Assembly: GCF_004745805.1 (NCBI RefSeq)
Contig: NZ_SRLQ01000023.1
Coordinates: 25,408 to 89,407, forward strand
Direction of reading: 5' to 3'
Source of the DNA: Mycolicibacterium sp. CH28
GTDB lineage: Bacteria > Actinomycetota > Actinomycetes > Mycobacteriales > Mycobacteriaceae
DNA: 64,000 nt
A program made the position numbers and the translations under genes. Numbering within the stretch: position 1 is the stretch's first letter; every line of letters begins with the position of its first letter. The notes beneath the pieces were generated by a model. That model was not told the DNA's origin. It saw only the letters and a program-made list of their open reading frames with translations, and ran no database searches. Shown here piece after piece: positions 43,840 to 52,476 of this stretch.

Positions 43840-44559
43840 ATGGCCGCACCAGCTACACCCGAAACTAAACCAGAGGCACGCGTCCTCGTCGTCGATGACG
43901 AGACCAACATCGTCGAGCTGCTGTCGGTGAGCCTGAAATTCCAGGGCTTTGAGGTCTACACCGCCTCCAGCGGACCCGCCGCTCTCGATCGAGCCCGAGA
44001 GGTGCATCCCGATGCGGTCATCCTCGACGTGATGATGCCCGGTATGGACGGATTCGGCGTGCTGCGTCGGCTTCGGGCCGACGGCATCGACGCACCTGCG
44101 TTGTTCCTGACCGCTCGCGACAGTCTCCAAGACAAGATCGCGGGGCTCACCCTCGGTGGCGACGACTATGTCACCAAACCTTTCAGCCTCGAAGAGGTCG
44201 TCGCCCGGTTGCGCGTCATCCTGCGGCGTGCGGGCAAGGGTGTCGAGGAGCCGCGCAACTCGCGGCTCACCTTCGCCGATATCGAACTCGACGAGGACAC
44301 CCACGAGGTGTGGAAGGCCGGCGAGCCGGTGTCCCTGTCGCCGACGGAGTTCACGCTGCTGCGATATTTCGTGATCAACGCCGGCACGGTGTTGAGCAAG
44401 CCGAAGATCCTCGACCACGTGTGGCGCTACGACTTCGGCGGTGATGTCAACGTCGTCGAGTCCTACGTGTCCTACCTGCGGCGCAAGATCGACACCGGGG
44501 ACAAGCGGCTGCTGCACACGCTGCGGGGCGTGGGTTACGTACTGCGGGAGCCGCGGTAA
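43840..44559 (+). CDS. phoP: Response regulator PhoP (OmpR family)
   Basis: 239 residues from ATG 43840. Receiver domain: RVLVVDDETNIVELLSVSLKFQGFEVY, the phospho-acceptor aspartate in ILDVMMPGMDG (about residue 66), and TARD and GGDDYVTKPF. The DNA-binding winged helix is FADIELDEDTHEVWKAG onward with LSPTEFTLLRYFVINAG and NVVESYVSYLRRKID. The near-identity to M. tuberculosis PhoP makes the assignment firm. It controls lipid biosynthesis, ESX-1 export and acid/Mg response in mycobacteria. Upstream AGAGGAAA and the PhoP box fit its expected regulation. Confidence 0.97.
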   Translation: MAAPATPETKPEARVLVVDDETNIVELLSVSLKFQGFEVYTASSGPAALDRAREVHPDAVILDVMMPGMDGFGVLRRLRADGIDAPALFLTARDSLQDKIAGLTLGGDDYVTKPFSLEEVVARLRVILRRAGKGVEEPRNSRLTFADIELDEDTHEVWKAGEPVSLSPTEFTLLRYFVINAGTVLSKPKILDHVWRYDFGGDVNVVESYVSYLRRKIDTGDKRLLHTLRGVGYVLREPR

Positions 44560-44597
44560 TCCGGCGCGGTGCGCCCTTCGGCGCCAACAATGGAACG

Positions 44598-46028
44598 ATG
44601 ACCGCCCCGTACCGTAAACAGCTGCCGCTGCGGGTCGGCCTGGTGGCGGCCATGCTGCTGTTGGTCGGGTGCGGGTTGCTGGCCTCCGGCGTAGCGGTCA
44701 CCTCGACACTGCAGCACGACTTGATCGACCGGGCCGACCAGACCTTGCTGGACGCCTCCCGCGGCTGGGCGCAGGCGCCGCGCCGGATGCCGCCCCCCGA
44801 CGAGGGACCCAATCCCGCTCGCCCGCCGTCGAATTTCTATGTTCGCGGTGTGGACACCGAGGGCCATCTGTGGATGGCTGTCAACGACCGCGATGCCGAA
44901 CCGGCGCTGCCCGACGACAACGACGTCGGTGCCGTGCCGGTCACGATCGGTTCTCTCGACGGGTCGCCGGTCCAATGGCGGGCGGTCTCGGTGCGCGGAC
45001 CCAGCGGCGAACTCACCACGGTGGCCATCGACATGTCGGACATCCAGTCCACCGTGCGCAGCTTGGCCTGGTCGCAGGTCGCGATCGGCACCGCGGTGCT
45101 GGTGATCCTCGGCGTCCTCGGCTACTGGGTGGTGCACCGTAGCCTGCGCCCGCTGGTCGAGGTTGAGAAGACCGCCGCGGCGATCGCCGCCGGACAGTTG
45201 GATCGTCGTGTGCCCGAACGGGATCCGCGCACTGAAGTCGGCCGGCTGTCGTTGGCCCTCAACGGCATGCTCGCCCAGATCCAGAGCGCGATGGCATCCT
45301 CGGTGGCCTCGGCCGAGCATGCGCAGATGTCCGAGGAACGGATGCGACGGTTCATCACCGACGCCAGCCACGAGCTGCGCACCCCGCTGACGACCATCCG
45401 TGGGTTCGCCGAGCTGTACCGGCAAGGCGCGGCCCGCGACGTCGAGATGCTGATGTCGCGGATCGAGAGCGAATCACGCCGGATGGGTCTGCTGGTCGAC
45501 GATCTGTTGCTGCTGGCCCGCCTCGACGCGCAGCGCCCGCTCGAACAACGCCGGGTGGACCTGCTGGCACTGGCCACCGATGCGGTGCACGACGCGCAGT
45601 CGATCGCCCCCAAACGCAGGATCACCATGGAGGTGTTCGACGGACCCGGCACGCCGGAGGTCGTCGGCGACGAGGCGCGGCTTCGACAGGTGCTGGGCAA
45701 TCTGGTGGCCAATGCGCTGCAGCACACTCCGGAGACGGCCCGGATCACCGTGCGGGTGGGCACCGTCGCCGACGACGCGGTTCTGGAAGTCGCCGACGAA
45801 GGACCGGGCATGACGCAGGAGGACGCGCAGCGCGTGTTCGAGCGGTTCTATCGCACCGACTCCTCGCGGGCTCGCGCCAGCGGCGGCACCGGCCTGGGAC
45901 TGTCGATCGTCGACTCACTGGTGTACGCCCACGGCGGGCGGGTCACAGTGCGTACCGCGCCGGGGCAGGGCTGCTGTTTCCGGGTCAGCCTGCCGCGCAT
46001 CGCCGACGTGCCCGCCGCGATCGGCTGA
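44598..46028 (+). CDS. phoR: Sensor histidine kinase PhoR
   Basis: 476 residues, 38 bp after phoP. Two membrane helices (about residues 12-38 and 155-175) enclose an extracytoplasmic sensor domain, followed by HAMP (VEVEKTAAAIAAGQLDRRV), HisKA with the phospho-acceptor in DASHELRTPLTTIRG, and an ATPase domain with NLVANALQHT, DEGPGM and GTGLGLSIV. It pairs with PhoP. The HIT gene follows in convergent orientation 12 bp from its stop. Confidence 0.96.
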   Translation: MTAPYRKQLPLRVGLVAAMLLLVGCGLLASGVAVTSTLQHDLIDRADQTLLDASRGWAQAPRRMPPPDEGPNPARPPSNFYVRGVDTEGHLWMAVNDRDAEPALPDDNDVGAVPVTIGSLDGSPVQWRAVSVRGPSGELTTVAIDMSDIQSTVRSLAWSQVAIGTAVLVILGVLGYWVVHRSLRPLVEVEKTAAAIAAGQLDRRVPERDPRTEVGRLSLALNGMLAQIQSAMASSVASAEHAQMSEERMRRFITDASHELRTPLTTIRGFAELYRQGAARDVEMLMSRIESESRRMGLLVDDLLLLARLDAQRPLEQRRVDLLALATDAVHDAQSIAPKRRITMEVFDGPGTPEVVGDEARLRQVLGNLVANALQHTPETARITVRVGTVADDAVLEVADEGPGMTQEDAQRVFERFYRTDSSRARASGGTGLGLSIVDSLVYAHGGRVTVRTAPGQGCCFRVSLPRIADVPAAIG

Positions 46029-46040
46029 CACGACGCAGGG

Positions 46041-46445
46041 CTATCCCAGCTCGGCCAACGCCGCCCGGATCTTGGCCTGCGCCTCGTCCAGCGACTCCGG
46101 TGACGGATTGCGGTCGACGTGGGCGAAGCCGTAGTCGGCCAGACCGTAGGCCGGGAAGACGTGTACGTGCAGGTGCGGCACTTCATGGCCGGCGATGATC
46201 ACCCCGGCGCGATCGGCGTCGAACGACGCACACACGGCCTTACCGATCTTCTGCGCCACTGCCATCACCGAGTTCAGCGCCGCCGGTTCGAGGTCCTGCC
46301 ACTTGTCGACCTCGGCGCGCGGCACCACCAACGTGTGGCCCGGTGTCATCGGCTCGATGGTGAGGAACGCGACCACCTCGTCGTCCTCGTAGACGAATCG
46401 TCCGGGCAGTTCGCGGTTGATGATCTTGGTGAAGACGGAGGCCAT
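46041..46445 (-). CDS. HIT family nucleotide-binding protein (Rv0759c-like)
   Basis: 134 residues from ATG 46445. The histidine triad VPHLHVHVFP is intact near residue 96, with the upstream helix and MTPGHTLVVPRAEV typical of the HINT/PKCI branch. Predicted activity is hydrolysis of AMP-linked substrates such as AMP-lysine or adenosine phosphoramidates. In H37Rv Rv0760c follows it directly; here a 4 kb insertion of glycosyltransferase genes intervenes. Confidence 0.92.
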   Translation of the reverse strand: MASVFTKIINRELPGRFVYEDDEVVAFLTIEPMTPGHTLVVPRAEVDKWQDLEPAALNSVMAVAQKIGKAVCASFDADRAGVIIAGHEVPHLHVHVFPAYGLADYGFAHVDRNPSPESLDEAQAKIRAALAELG

Positions 46446-46552
46446 GCCGCTAAGCATAGGAGCCGGCCCGTGCACCGCTACGAAGCTGGCTCACAGCAAG
46501 TCCGCAGAATGGCTCCAGTGCCACGGCAGCTTGCCACGAGAGCATCATCGAT

Positions 46553-47773
46553 ATGACCGACACCCTGCCGGCCGAGCAGAGTATTGCTTCCGCCGGAGCG
46601 GGGAGTCGCTACATCCTCGACATCGTCATCCCGGTCTACAACGAAGAACGTGACCTGCCGGCCTGCGTTCGCCGGCTGCATCAATTCCTCATCGACGAAG
46701 TGCCGTACCGGGCGCGAATCGTGGTGGCCGACAATGCAAGCACTGACAACACGCTGTCGGTGGCCCGCCGGCTCGCCGAGGAACTGCCCGATGTCGACGT
46801 GATGCATCTCGATGCGAAGGGCCGGGGCGGTGCGCTCGCCGCGGCATGGGGCTCGTCACCGGCCGACGTGGTCGCCTACATGGACGTGGACCTGTCCACC
46901 GATTTGTCTGCGCTGATGCCGTTGGTCGCACCGTTGGTATCCGGACATTCCGACATCGCCATCGGATCGCGGTTGGCCGCGTCCTCGCGGGTGGTGCGCG
47001 GCATAAAACGCGAAGTGGTCTCCCGCGGCTACAACCTGTTACTCCGCGGATTTCTGGGCATTCGGTTCTCCGATGCCCAGTGCGGATTCAAGGCCGTCCG
47101 CACTGACGTTGCGCGCCAGCTGCTGCCGCTGGTCGCCGACACCGGCTGGTTCTTCGACACCGAACTGCTGGTGCTCGGCGAACGCGCGGGCCTGCGCATC
47201 CACGAAGTTCCCGTCGACTGGGTCGACGACCCCGACTCGCGGGTCGACATCGTGTCCACTGCAATCGCCGATCTCAAGGGCTGCTGGCGGGTGGGTCGCG
47301 CCCTGGCGTCCGGCGCGCTGCCGCTACGCGATCTGCAGGCGGCGATGGGTCGCGAACCACTGGTCCCCGGCGTTCCCCGTGGCATGGTCGGCCAGCTGGT
47401 GCGCTTTGGCCTGATCGGAATCGCCAGCACCATCGCCTATGCGCTGCTTTACCTTTCACTGCACCCGGAACTCGGTGCCCAAGCCGCCAACCTGACGGCG
47501 CTGCTTCTCACGGCGTTGGCCAACACCGCGGCCAACCGCGCATTCACCTTCGGAATCCGCGGTCGCGCCGGCGCCGCCCGTCACCATGTCCACGGGCTTC
47601 TGGTGTTCGGTTTTGGACTGGCCATCACCAGCGGGGCGCTGTACCTGCTGCACCGCTTCGATCCCACCGTCGGCAAGGTCGCCGAGCTGTCGGTTCTCGT
47701 CGTCGCCAACCTGGTCGCCACCCTCGTGCGCTTTGTAGCCCTTCGTCGGGTGTTCGGCGCTTCGGCTCGTTGA
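46553..47773 (+). CDS. GT2 polyprenyl-phosphate glycosyltransferase fused to a GtrA domain
   Basis: 406 residues. The N-terminal GT2 domain starts DIVIPVYNEERDLPACVRRLH, with the donor site YMDVDLSTDLSALMPL and SDAQCGFKAVR. It resembles dolichol-phosphate-sugar synthases (DPM1/GtrB). From about residue 270 a GtrA domain with four membrane helices follows (LVRFGLIGIASTIAYALLYLSL ... VATLVRFVALRRVF). The fused product probably makes polyprenyl-P-sugar and moves it across the membrane. It is 4 bp from the GT39 gene, which would use that donor. Confidence 0.88.
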   Translation: MTDTLPAEQSIASAGAGSRYILDIVIPVYNEERDLPACVRRLHQFLIDEVPYRARIVVADNASTDNTLSVARRLAEELPDVDVMHLDAKGRGGALAAAWGSSPADVVAYMDVDLSTDLSALMPLVAPLVSGHSDIAIGSRLAASSRVVRGIKREVVSRGYNLLLRGFLGIRFSDAQCGFKAVRTDVARQLLPLVADTGWFFDTELLVLGERAGLRIHEVPVDWVDDPDSRVDIVSTAIADLKGCWRVGRALASGALPLRDLQAAMGREPLVPGVPRGMVGQLVRFGLIGIASTIAYALLYLSLHPELGAQAANLTALLLTALANTAANRAFTFGIRGRAGAARHHVHGLLVFGFGLAITSGALYLLHRFDPTVGKVAELSVLVVANLVATLVRFVALRRVFGASAR

Positions 47774-47777
47774 CCCG

Positions 47778-49763
47778 ATGACGATCACGACCGATTCGCC
47801 GGTGCTCGGCACGACCGAGGTCGTTGCCGGCCGTGCCGGGCTGAGCCGACAGCGGTGGGCGTTGCTGGTGCTGCTCGCCGCGACAGCCGCGCTCTATATG
47901 TGGGATCTGGATCGCTCGGGCTGGGCCAATGCGTTCTACTCGGCTGCGGCCCAAGCGGGTTCGCAGTCCTGGACAGCCTTCCTGTTCGGTTCTTCGGATG
48001 CCGCCAACTCGATCACGGTGGACAAGCCGCCGGTGGCGCTGTGGCTGCCCGCCCTGTTCGTCCGGGTCTTCGGGCTCAACACCTGGAGCATCCTGGTGCC
48101 CCAGGCCCTCATGGGTGTCGGGTCGGTCGCGCTGGTGTGGGATACCGTGCGCCGGCGCTTCGGCGAGACGGCCGGGCTGCTCGCCGGCACCGTGTTGGCG
48201 CTGACCCCGGTCGCGGTCGCCATCTTCCGCTATAACAACCCCGACGCGCTGCTGGTGCTGTTGATGATCGCCGCGGTGTGGGCACTGCTGCGGGCGGTCG
48301 ACGACGGGCGGCTGCGTTGGATGCTGCTGTGTGGCGGGCTGTTGGGACTGGGATATCTGACCAAGCAGCTCGAAGTGGCGCTGGTGATGCCGGCCTTGGG
48401 CATCACCTATCTGGTGGCCGGCCCCCGGTCATTGGCCTTCCGGGCAGGGCAGCTGGTGTTCGGGCTGGGTGCCGCGCTGGCCGCCGCGGGCTGGTGGGTG
48501 CTGCTGGTCCAGCTCTGGCCGGCCGACCGCAGGCCGTGGATCGGTGGCACCCAGACCAATTCGGTCCTCGAACTGACGTTGCGGTACAACGGTATCGGCC
48601 GACTCAACGGTGACGAGCCCGGCAGCACCGGCTCGCCCGGCTTCGTCTCTGCGGTCCACGTGGGTGGTCGCACATCGGCGCATCCTTGGGGCCAGCCTGG
48701 GATCGGCCGGTTGTTCGCCCCGGAGCAAATCGGCGGTATCGGCTGGCTGCTGCCCGCGGCCCTGCTCTTCGCGGTGGTCCTGCTGAGTTGGCGGGCCCGG
48801 GCGCCGCGCCGCGATCAGCAGCGCGCCGCGATCCTGGTGTGGGCGCTGTGGCTGGTCACCACCGGGCTCGTTTTCAGCTTCATGGCCGGCATCTTCCATC
48901 CCTACTACACCGTTGCGCTGGCACCCCCGGTCGCCGCGCTCACCGGGGCCGGTGTCACCGTGTGCTGGCGCGAGCGTGAAAATGCCTGGGCCAGAGTGAC
49001 ATTGGCGGCTGCAACGGTGCTCACTGCGGTGACGACGACCGCGGTATTGCGTCATATCCGGGACTATCATCCGTGGCTGCGGTGGGCGGTGGCAGCAGGT
49101 GCCGTGGTACTGCTGGTATGGCTGGCGCTGCGGGCCGGGACCGCCGGTCGTGCACCGGAGCGGCTCGTCGTGTGCGCGGTTGCGGCGCTGGTAGCCCTCG
49201 GCGGCCCGGTGGCCTTCAGTGTGACCACGGTGCTCCGAGGTAACTCCGGGGCTTTGCCGATCGCCGGGCCGGTGCCGCGCATCGTGACGGCGATGACCAA
49301 GGGAGTCGGGACCGTCCCGCGGGCCGAGATCAACGCGGCCCACGGGCCGGGGTTCCTGCTGCCTGCCGGCGCCCCCGGCGGAAGCGTGCATCTGGTGGGG
49401 TGCACGCTGCTGGACTCCGGGGTTCCCGACCAGGACCTGATCCGCCTGCTCGACGCCGACGCCGACCGGTTCACCTGGGTCGCGGCCACCGTCGGCTCGG
49501 TGTGCGCGGCCGGCTACCAGCTGGCCAGTGGCCACCCGGTGATGGCGGTCGGCGGATTCAACGGCACCGACCCCTCGCCGAAGCCCGACGCGTTCCTGCG
49601 ACTGGCCCTGTCCAAGCGGATCCACTACTTCATCGTCACCAACCCGATCCACGAGGACAGATGGGGACATCTGGACACCAATGCGTTGATCCAGCAGTGG
49701 GTTCAGCGCAACTTCACCCCCATGCGGGTCGGCCGCACCTTGATCTACGACCTGAGCAGCTGA
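47778..49763 (+). CDS. GT39/ArnT-like membrane glycosyltransferase (YkcB type)
   Basis: 661 residues with about ten to thirteen membrane helices in the first 460 residues and an exported C-terminal domain of 150. Family marks: a first-loop aspartate in DLDRSGWANAFYSAAAQAG, the DKPP motif in ITVDKPPVALWLPAL, and YNNPDALLVLLM. These place it with the PMT/ArnT superfamily enzymes that take sugar from a polyprenyl phosphate. Encoded 4 bp after the GT2-GtrA fusion, the pair looks like a sugar-lipid donor synthase and its user, as in Bacillus YkcC/YkcB. The acceptor is unknown; lipoarabinomannan, teichoic-like or protein glycan are all open. Confidence 0.88.
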   Translation: MTITTDSPVLGTTEVVAGRAGLSRQRWALLVLLAATAALYMWDLDRSGWANAFYSAAAQAGSQSWTAFLFGSSDAANSITVDKPPVALWLPALFVRVFGLNTWSILVPQALMGVGSVALVWDTVRRRFGETAGLLAGTVLALTPVAVAIFRYNNPDALLVLLMIAAVWALLRAVDDGRLRWMLLCGGLLGLGYLTKQLEVALVMPALGITYLVAGPRSLAFRAGQLVFGLGAALAAAGWWVLLVQLWPADRRPWIGGTQTNSVLELTLRYNGIGRLNGDEPGSTGSPGFVSAVHVGGRTSAHPWGQPGIGRLFAPEQIGGIGWLLPAALLFAVVLLSWRARAPRRDQQRAAILVWALWLVTTGLVFSFMAGIFHPYYTVALAPPVAALTGAGVTVCWRERENAWARVTLAAATVLTAVTTTAVLRHIRDYHPWLRWAVAAGAVVLLVWLALRAGTAGRAPERLVVCAVAALVALGGPVAFSVTTVLRGNSGALPIAGPVPRIVTAMTKGVGTVPRAEINAAHGPGFLLPAGAPGGSVHLVGCTLLDSGVPDQDLIRLLDADADRFTWVAATVGSVCAAGYQLASGHPVMAVGGFNGTDPSPKPDAFLRLALSKRIHYFIVTNPIHEDRWGHLDTNALIQQWVQRNFTPMRVGRTLIYDLSS

Positions 49764-49764
49764 C

Positions 49765-50634
49765 TCAGGCCAGCATCGCGGCGATCTCCTCGACCGACCA
49801 GGGCGGTGCGTCGTGGTGATCGCGGTAACCGATCAGGGCTGGTGACGGGCGGTCGAAGCGGCCGACGAAACCGCCTGCGGCGATGAAGATCTGACCGCTG
49901 ATCCGGGCGGCGAGATCACTGACCAGGTAGGCGTACATTGGGGCGACATACTCCGGCGGTGCAGCGTCCAGCGCACCTTGGGCGCTGACCTCGTCGAGCA
50001 TGCCGCGGGCGCGCAGCGCCGCGATGTGGTCTTCGTATTCGGTTCCGGTCGACAGCCGGGTTCGCGCACCCGGGCACACCACGTTCGCCCGCACCCCGTG
50101 CTCGGCGAGTTCCGCGGCGATCGCCATGGTCAGCCCGTTGACCGCACCCTTGCCGGCCGGGTATCCGGTCCCGCCGTAATCACCCAGGCAGGCAAAGGAA
50201 CTGGTGTTCACGATCGCGCCGCGCCCGCGCGCCACCATGGCCGGTGCCACGGCGCGGCAGGTCGCGAACACCGTGCCGAGATGGACGTCGATGAGCTCCC
50301 GGAACTGATCGGCGGTGACGGTCAGGATCGACGACCCGGGTGGCTCCGCGGTCCCGGCACAGTTGACCAGGGCATCGACGGCACCGAATTCCCGCTCGCA
50401 CAGGGCGATCAGGTCTTGGGCGACATCCTCGTCGGCTGCCGAGCCGGCGTGGGCGATCGCGTGCCCACCGGCCCCGGCGATGGCGGCCACGGTTGCCTCC
50501 ACGGCCTCGGCGTCGCGGCCGTTGACCACGACACCGGCACCCTGGTCGGCCAACAGTGCCGAGACGGCCGCTCCGATGCCGCGTGACCCGCCGACGACGA
50601 CCGTTCCGAAGCCCGCCAGCAGTCCGTCACTCAC
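49765..50634 (-). CDS. Short-chain dehydrogenase/reductase
   Basis: 289 residues from GTG 50634, which overlaps the KSI-like gene stop by 8 bp; the start is approximate because no clear ribosome-binding site is seen. SDR motifs: VVVGGSRGIGAAVSALLAD, CAGTAEPPG, the catalytic region SSFACLGDYGGTGYPAGKGAVNGL (Tyr-x3-Lys), and an expanded C-terminus with PPEYVAPMYAYLVSDLAARISGQIF. It is the last of the KSI-SDR minus-strand pair and convergent with the GT39 gene. Confidence 0.82.
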   Translation of the reverse strand: MSDGLLAGFGTVVVGGSRGIGAAVSALLADQGAGVVVNGRDAEAVEATVAAIAGAGGHAIAHAGSAADEDVAQDLIALCEREFGAVDALVNCAGTAEPPGSSILTVTADQFRELIDVHLGTVFATCRAVAPAMVARGRGAIVNTSSFACLGDYGGTGYPAGKGAVNGLTMAIAAELAEHGVRANVVCPGARTRLSTGTEYEDHIAALRARGMLDEVSAQGALDAAPPEYVAPMYAYLVSDLAARISGQIFIAAGGFVGRFDRPSPALIGYRDHHDAPPWSVEEIAAMLA

Positions 50635-51061
50635 CAGTGGAGGGTGCCTGACCGAACTGCATCCCATCCATGTTCCAGTAGCCGCGCATGTTGGTGATCA
50701 GGCCGGCCTCGTCGACGCGGTAGGTGAAGACCCCGCGCACCGTACTGGTCAGACCGCCCTCGAACTGGCTGCGCAGCACCAGGATATGGGCGACCTCGTT
50801 CGGGGAGCTGGAGGGGAAGGTCTCCTCGCAGGTGACCCGCAGGTTGTTGACCGCGATGTTGGTGTCGTAGAACGCGGCAACGGCCTCCTTGCCGCGCACA
50901 CCTTGACCGTCAGGGTTGGTGATCGCCTGCCCGATCGGATCCTCGATGACGACGTCGGGCGCCATCAGTGCCAGCCATCCCTCCCGGTCGTGCGTCATCA
51001 CGCATTTCCAGGACGATTGCGAAGCGGTCAGGGCCGGTGTCTGGTCGATGGCAGTGGACAT
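50627..51061 (-). CDS. Ketosteroid isomerase-like SnoaL protein (Rv0760c-like)
   Basis: 144 residues from ATG 51061. NTF2 fold with VVIEDPIGQ (catalytic-aspartate context), RGKEAVAAFYDTNI and STVRGVFTYRVDEAG. Rv0760c binds steroids and stands at this place. The protein at 1963-2364 is a paralogue with the same aspartate. It is probably a steroid delta-isomerase or steroid-binding protein. It overlaps the following SDR by eight bases and lies 114 bp downstream of adhB. Confidence 0.85.
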   Translation of the reverse strand: MSTAIDQTPALTASQSSWKCVMTHDREGWLALMAPDVVIEDPIGQAITNPDGQGVRGKEAVAAFYDTNIAVNNLRVTCEETFPSSSPNEVAHILVLRSQFEGGLTSTVRGVFTYRVDEAGLITNMRGYWNMDGMQFGQAPSTGE

Positions 51062-51175
51062 GGCTACTCTCCTTCGTTTCTCCTTCGTTGCTGCCGGGCC
51101 ATGAATTCCGGGCCGTGTCCGCGCCGTGGGCATGGCGGGCACGGCCCGGAAGGTCCGTCAGGCACACGCGGTGCG

Positions 51176-52303
51176 TCAGCGGTCCTCGTCGGTGTAACGG
51201 ATGACGCCGCGGATGTTGCGGCCTTCCAACATGTCCTGATAGCCCTCGTTGATCTGCTCGAGGCGGTACTGCCGGGTGACCATGTCGTCGAGGTTGAGCT
51301 TGCCCGCCTTGTACATCGTCAGGATCTGCGGGATGTCGTAGTGCGGGTTGCCGCCGCCGAAGATGGTGCCCTGCAGGTTCTTCTGCATCAGCGTCAGCAT
51401 CGCCAGGTTCAGCGTCACCTGGGTGTCGAGCATGCTGCCGATGGCCGTCATCACGCAGGTGCCGGATTTGGCGGTGATGTTCATGTAGTTGTCGACATCG
51501 GCGCCGTGCACCTCACCGACGGTGACGATGACCTTCTTGGCCATGAAACCCTGGGTGGCCTCGGCGATGCCGCCCATCGCCGACTCGATGTCGGGGTAGA
51601 CGTGGGTGGCGCCGAACTTCAGCGCCTGGTCGCGCTTCCACTCGACCGGGTCGATCACGAAGATGTTGCGGGCTCCGGAGATCACGGCACCCTGCAGGGC
51701 CGACATACCGACGCCGCCGACGCCGATGATCGCGACGTCCTCGCCCGGCTTGATCTGAGCAGTGTGGGTCGCCGACCCGTAGCCGGTGGTGACACCACAG
51801 CCGACCAGGCAGGCCACCTCGAAGGGGATCGACGGGTCGATCTTCACCACCGAAGACTCGTGCACCACCATGTACGGCGAGAACGTGCCCAGCAGCGTCA
51901 TCGGGAAGACGGGCTCGCCCTTGGCCGTGATGCGGTGGGTGCCATCGGAGATGGCGGTGCCGGCCAGCAGTCCGGCGCCGAGGTCGCAGAGGTTACGCAG
52001 CCCGGCCTGACACGACGGGCACTTGCCGCAGGACGGGATGAAGGAGAGCACGACGTGATCGCCGACGGCGACGTCCTCGACTCCCTCGCCGACCTCGACC
52101 ACGATGCCGGCACCCTCATGTCCGCCCAGAACCGGGAAGCCGAACATCGGGATGCCGCCGGTCACCAGGTGGTGGTCGGAGTGGCACATACCCGAAGCTT
52201 CCATCTGGATCTTGACTTCACCCTTTTTGGGGTCGCCGATCTCGATCTCCTCAATCGACCACGGCTTGTTGAACTCCCAGATGAGAGCGCCTTTTGTCTT
52301 CAC
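51176..52303 (-). CDS. adhB: Zinc-dependent, NDMA-type alcohol dehydrogenase AdhB
   Basis: 375 residues from GTG 52303 with GGAGG eight bases upstream. Zinc-binding medium-chain dehydrogenase motifs: the catalytic cysteine/histidine region GMCHSDHHLVTGG, GHEGAGIVVEVG, the structural zinc site CGKCPSCQAGLRNLC, and the Rossmann loop GVGGVGMSALQGA. It matches Rv0761c (adhB), whose family includes NDMA-dependent methanol and formaldehyde dehydrogenases with tightly bound NAD. It lies 173 bp after the SnoaL gene of the cyp51 operon and has a KstR-like site in that gap. Confidence 0.9.
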   Translation of the reverse strand: MKTKGALIWEFNKPWSIEEIEIGDPKKGEVKIQMEASGMCHSDHHLVTGGIPMFGFPVLGGHEGAGIVVEVGEGVEDVAVGDHVVLSFIPSCGKCPSCQAGLRNLCDLGAGLLAGTAISDGTHRITAKGEPVFPMTLLGTFSPYMVVHESSVVKIDPSIPFEVACLVGCGVTTGYGSATHTAQIKPGEDVAIIGVGGVGMSALQGAVISGARNIFVIDPVEWKRDQALKFGATHVYPDIESAMGGIAEATQGFMAKKVIVTVGEVHGADVDNYMNITAKSGTCVMTAIGSMLDTQVTLNLAMLTLMQKNLQGTIFGGGNPHYDIPQILTMYKAGKLNLDDMVTRQYRLEQINEGYQDMLEGRNIRGVIRYTDEDR

Positions 52304-52383
52304 TGCGAACCTCCACTCGCAACACCCGCCCCGGGGATTCCAAGGGCGGCCGGCCAAGCCGGATGGTCAATCTAGGTCAAAGT

Positions 52384-52397
52384 TAGAACGTGTTCTT
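52384..52397. promoter_or_regulatory. KstR-like site upstream of adhB
   Basis: TAGAACGTGTTCTT differs from TnnAACnnGTTnnA only in the last base. It is centred about 87 bp before the adhB start in a 173 bp gap. One mismatch in an outer position leaves binding plausible but uncertain. Confidence 0.5.
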
Positions 52398-52476
52398 GTT
52401 CTGTGGACCATTATGACCTCCGTCACCTTCCCCGTCACCGCCGGGGCCGGGTTTCTTGACGGCTGTCGAGAGTTGT

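Noticed and set aside
50315..52375. Long plus-strand frame opposite KSI, adhB and SDR
   Set aside because: It shadows three well-supported minus-strand genes and has no family resemblance.
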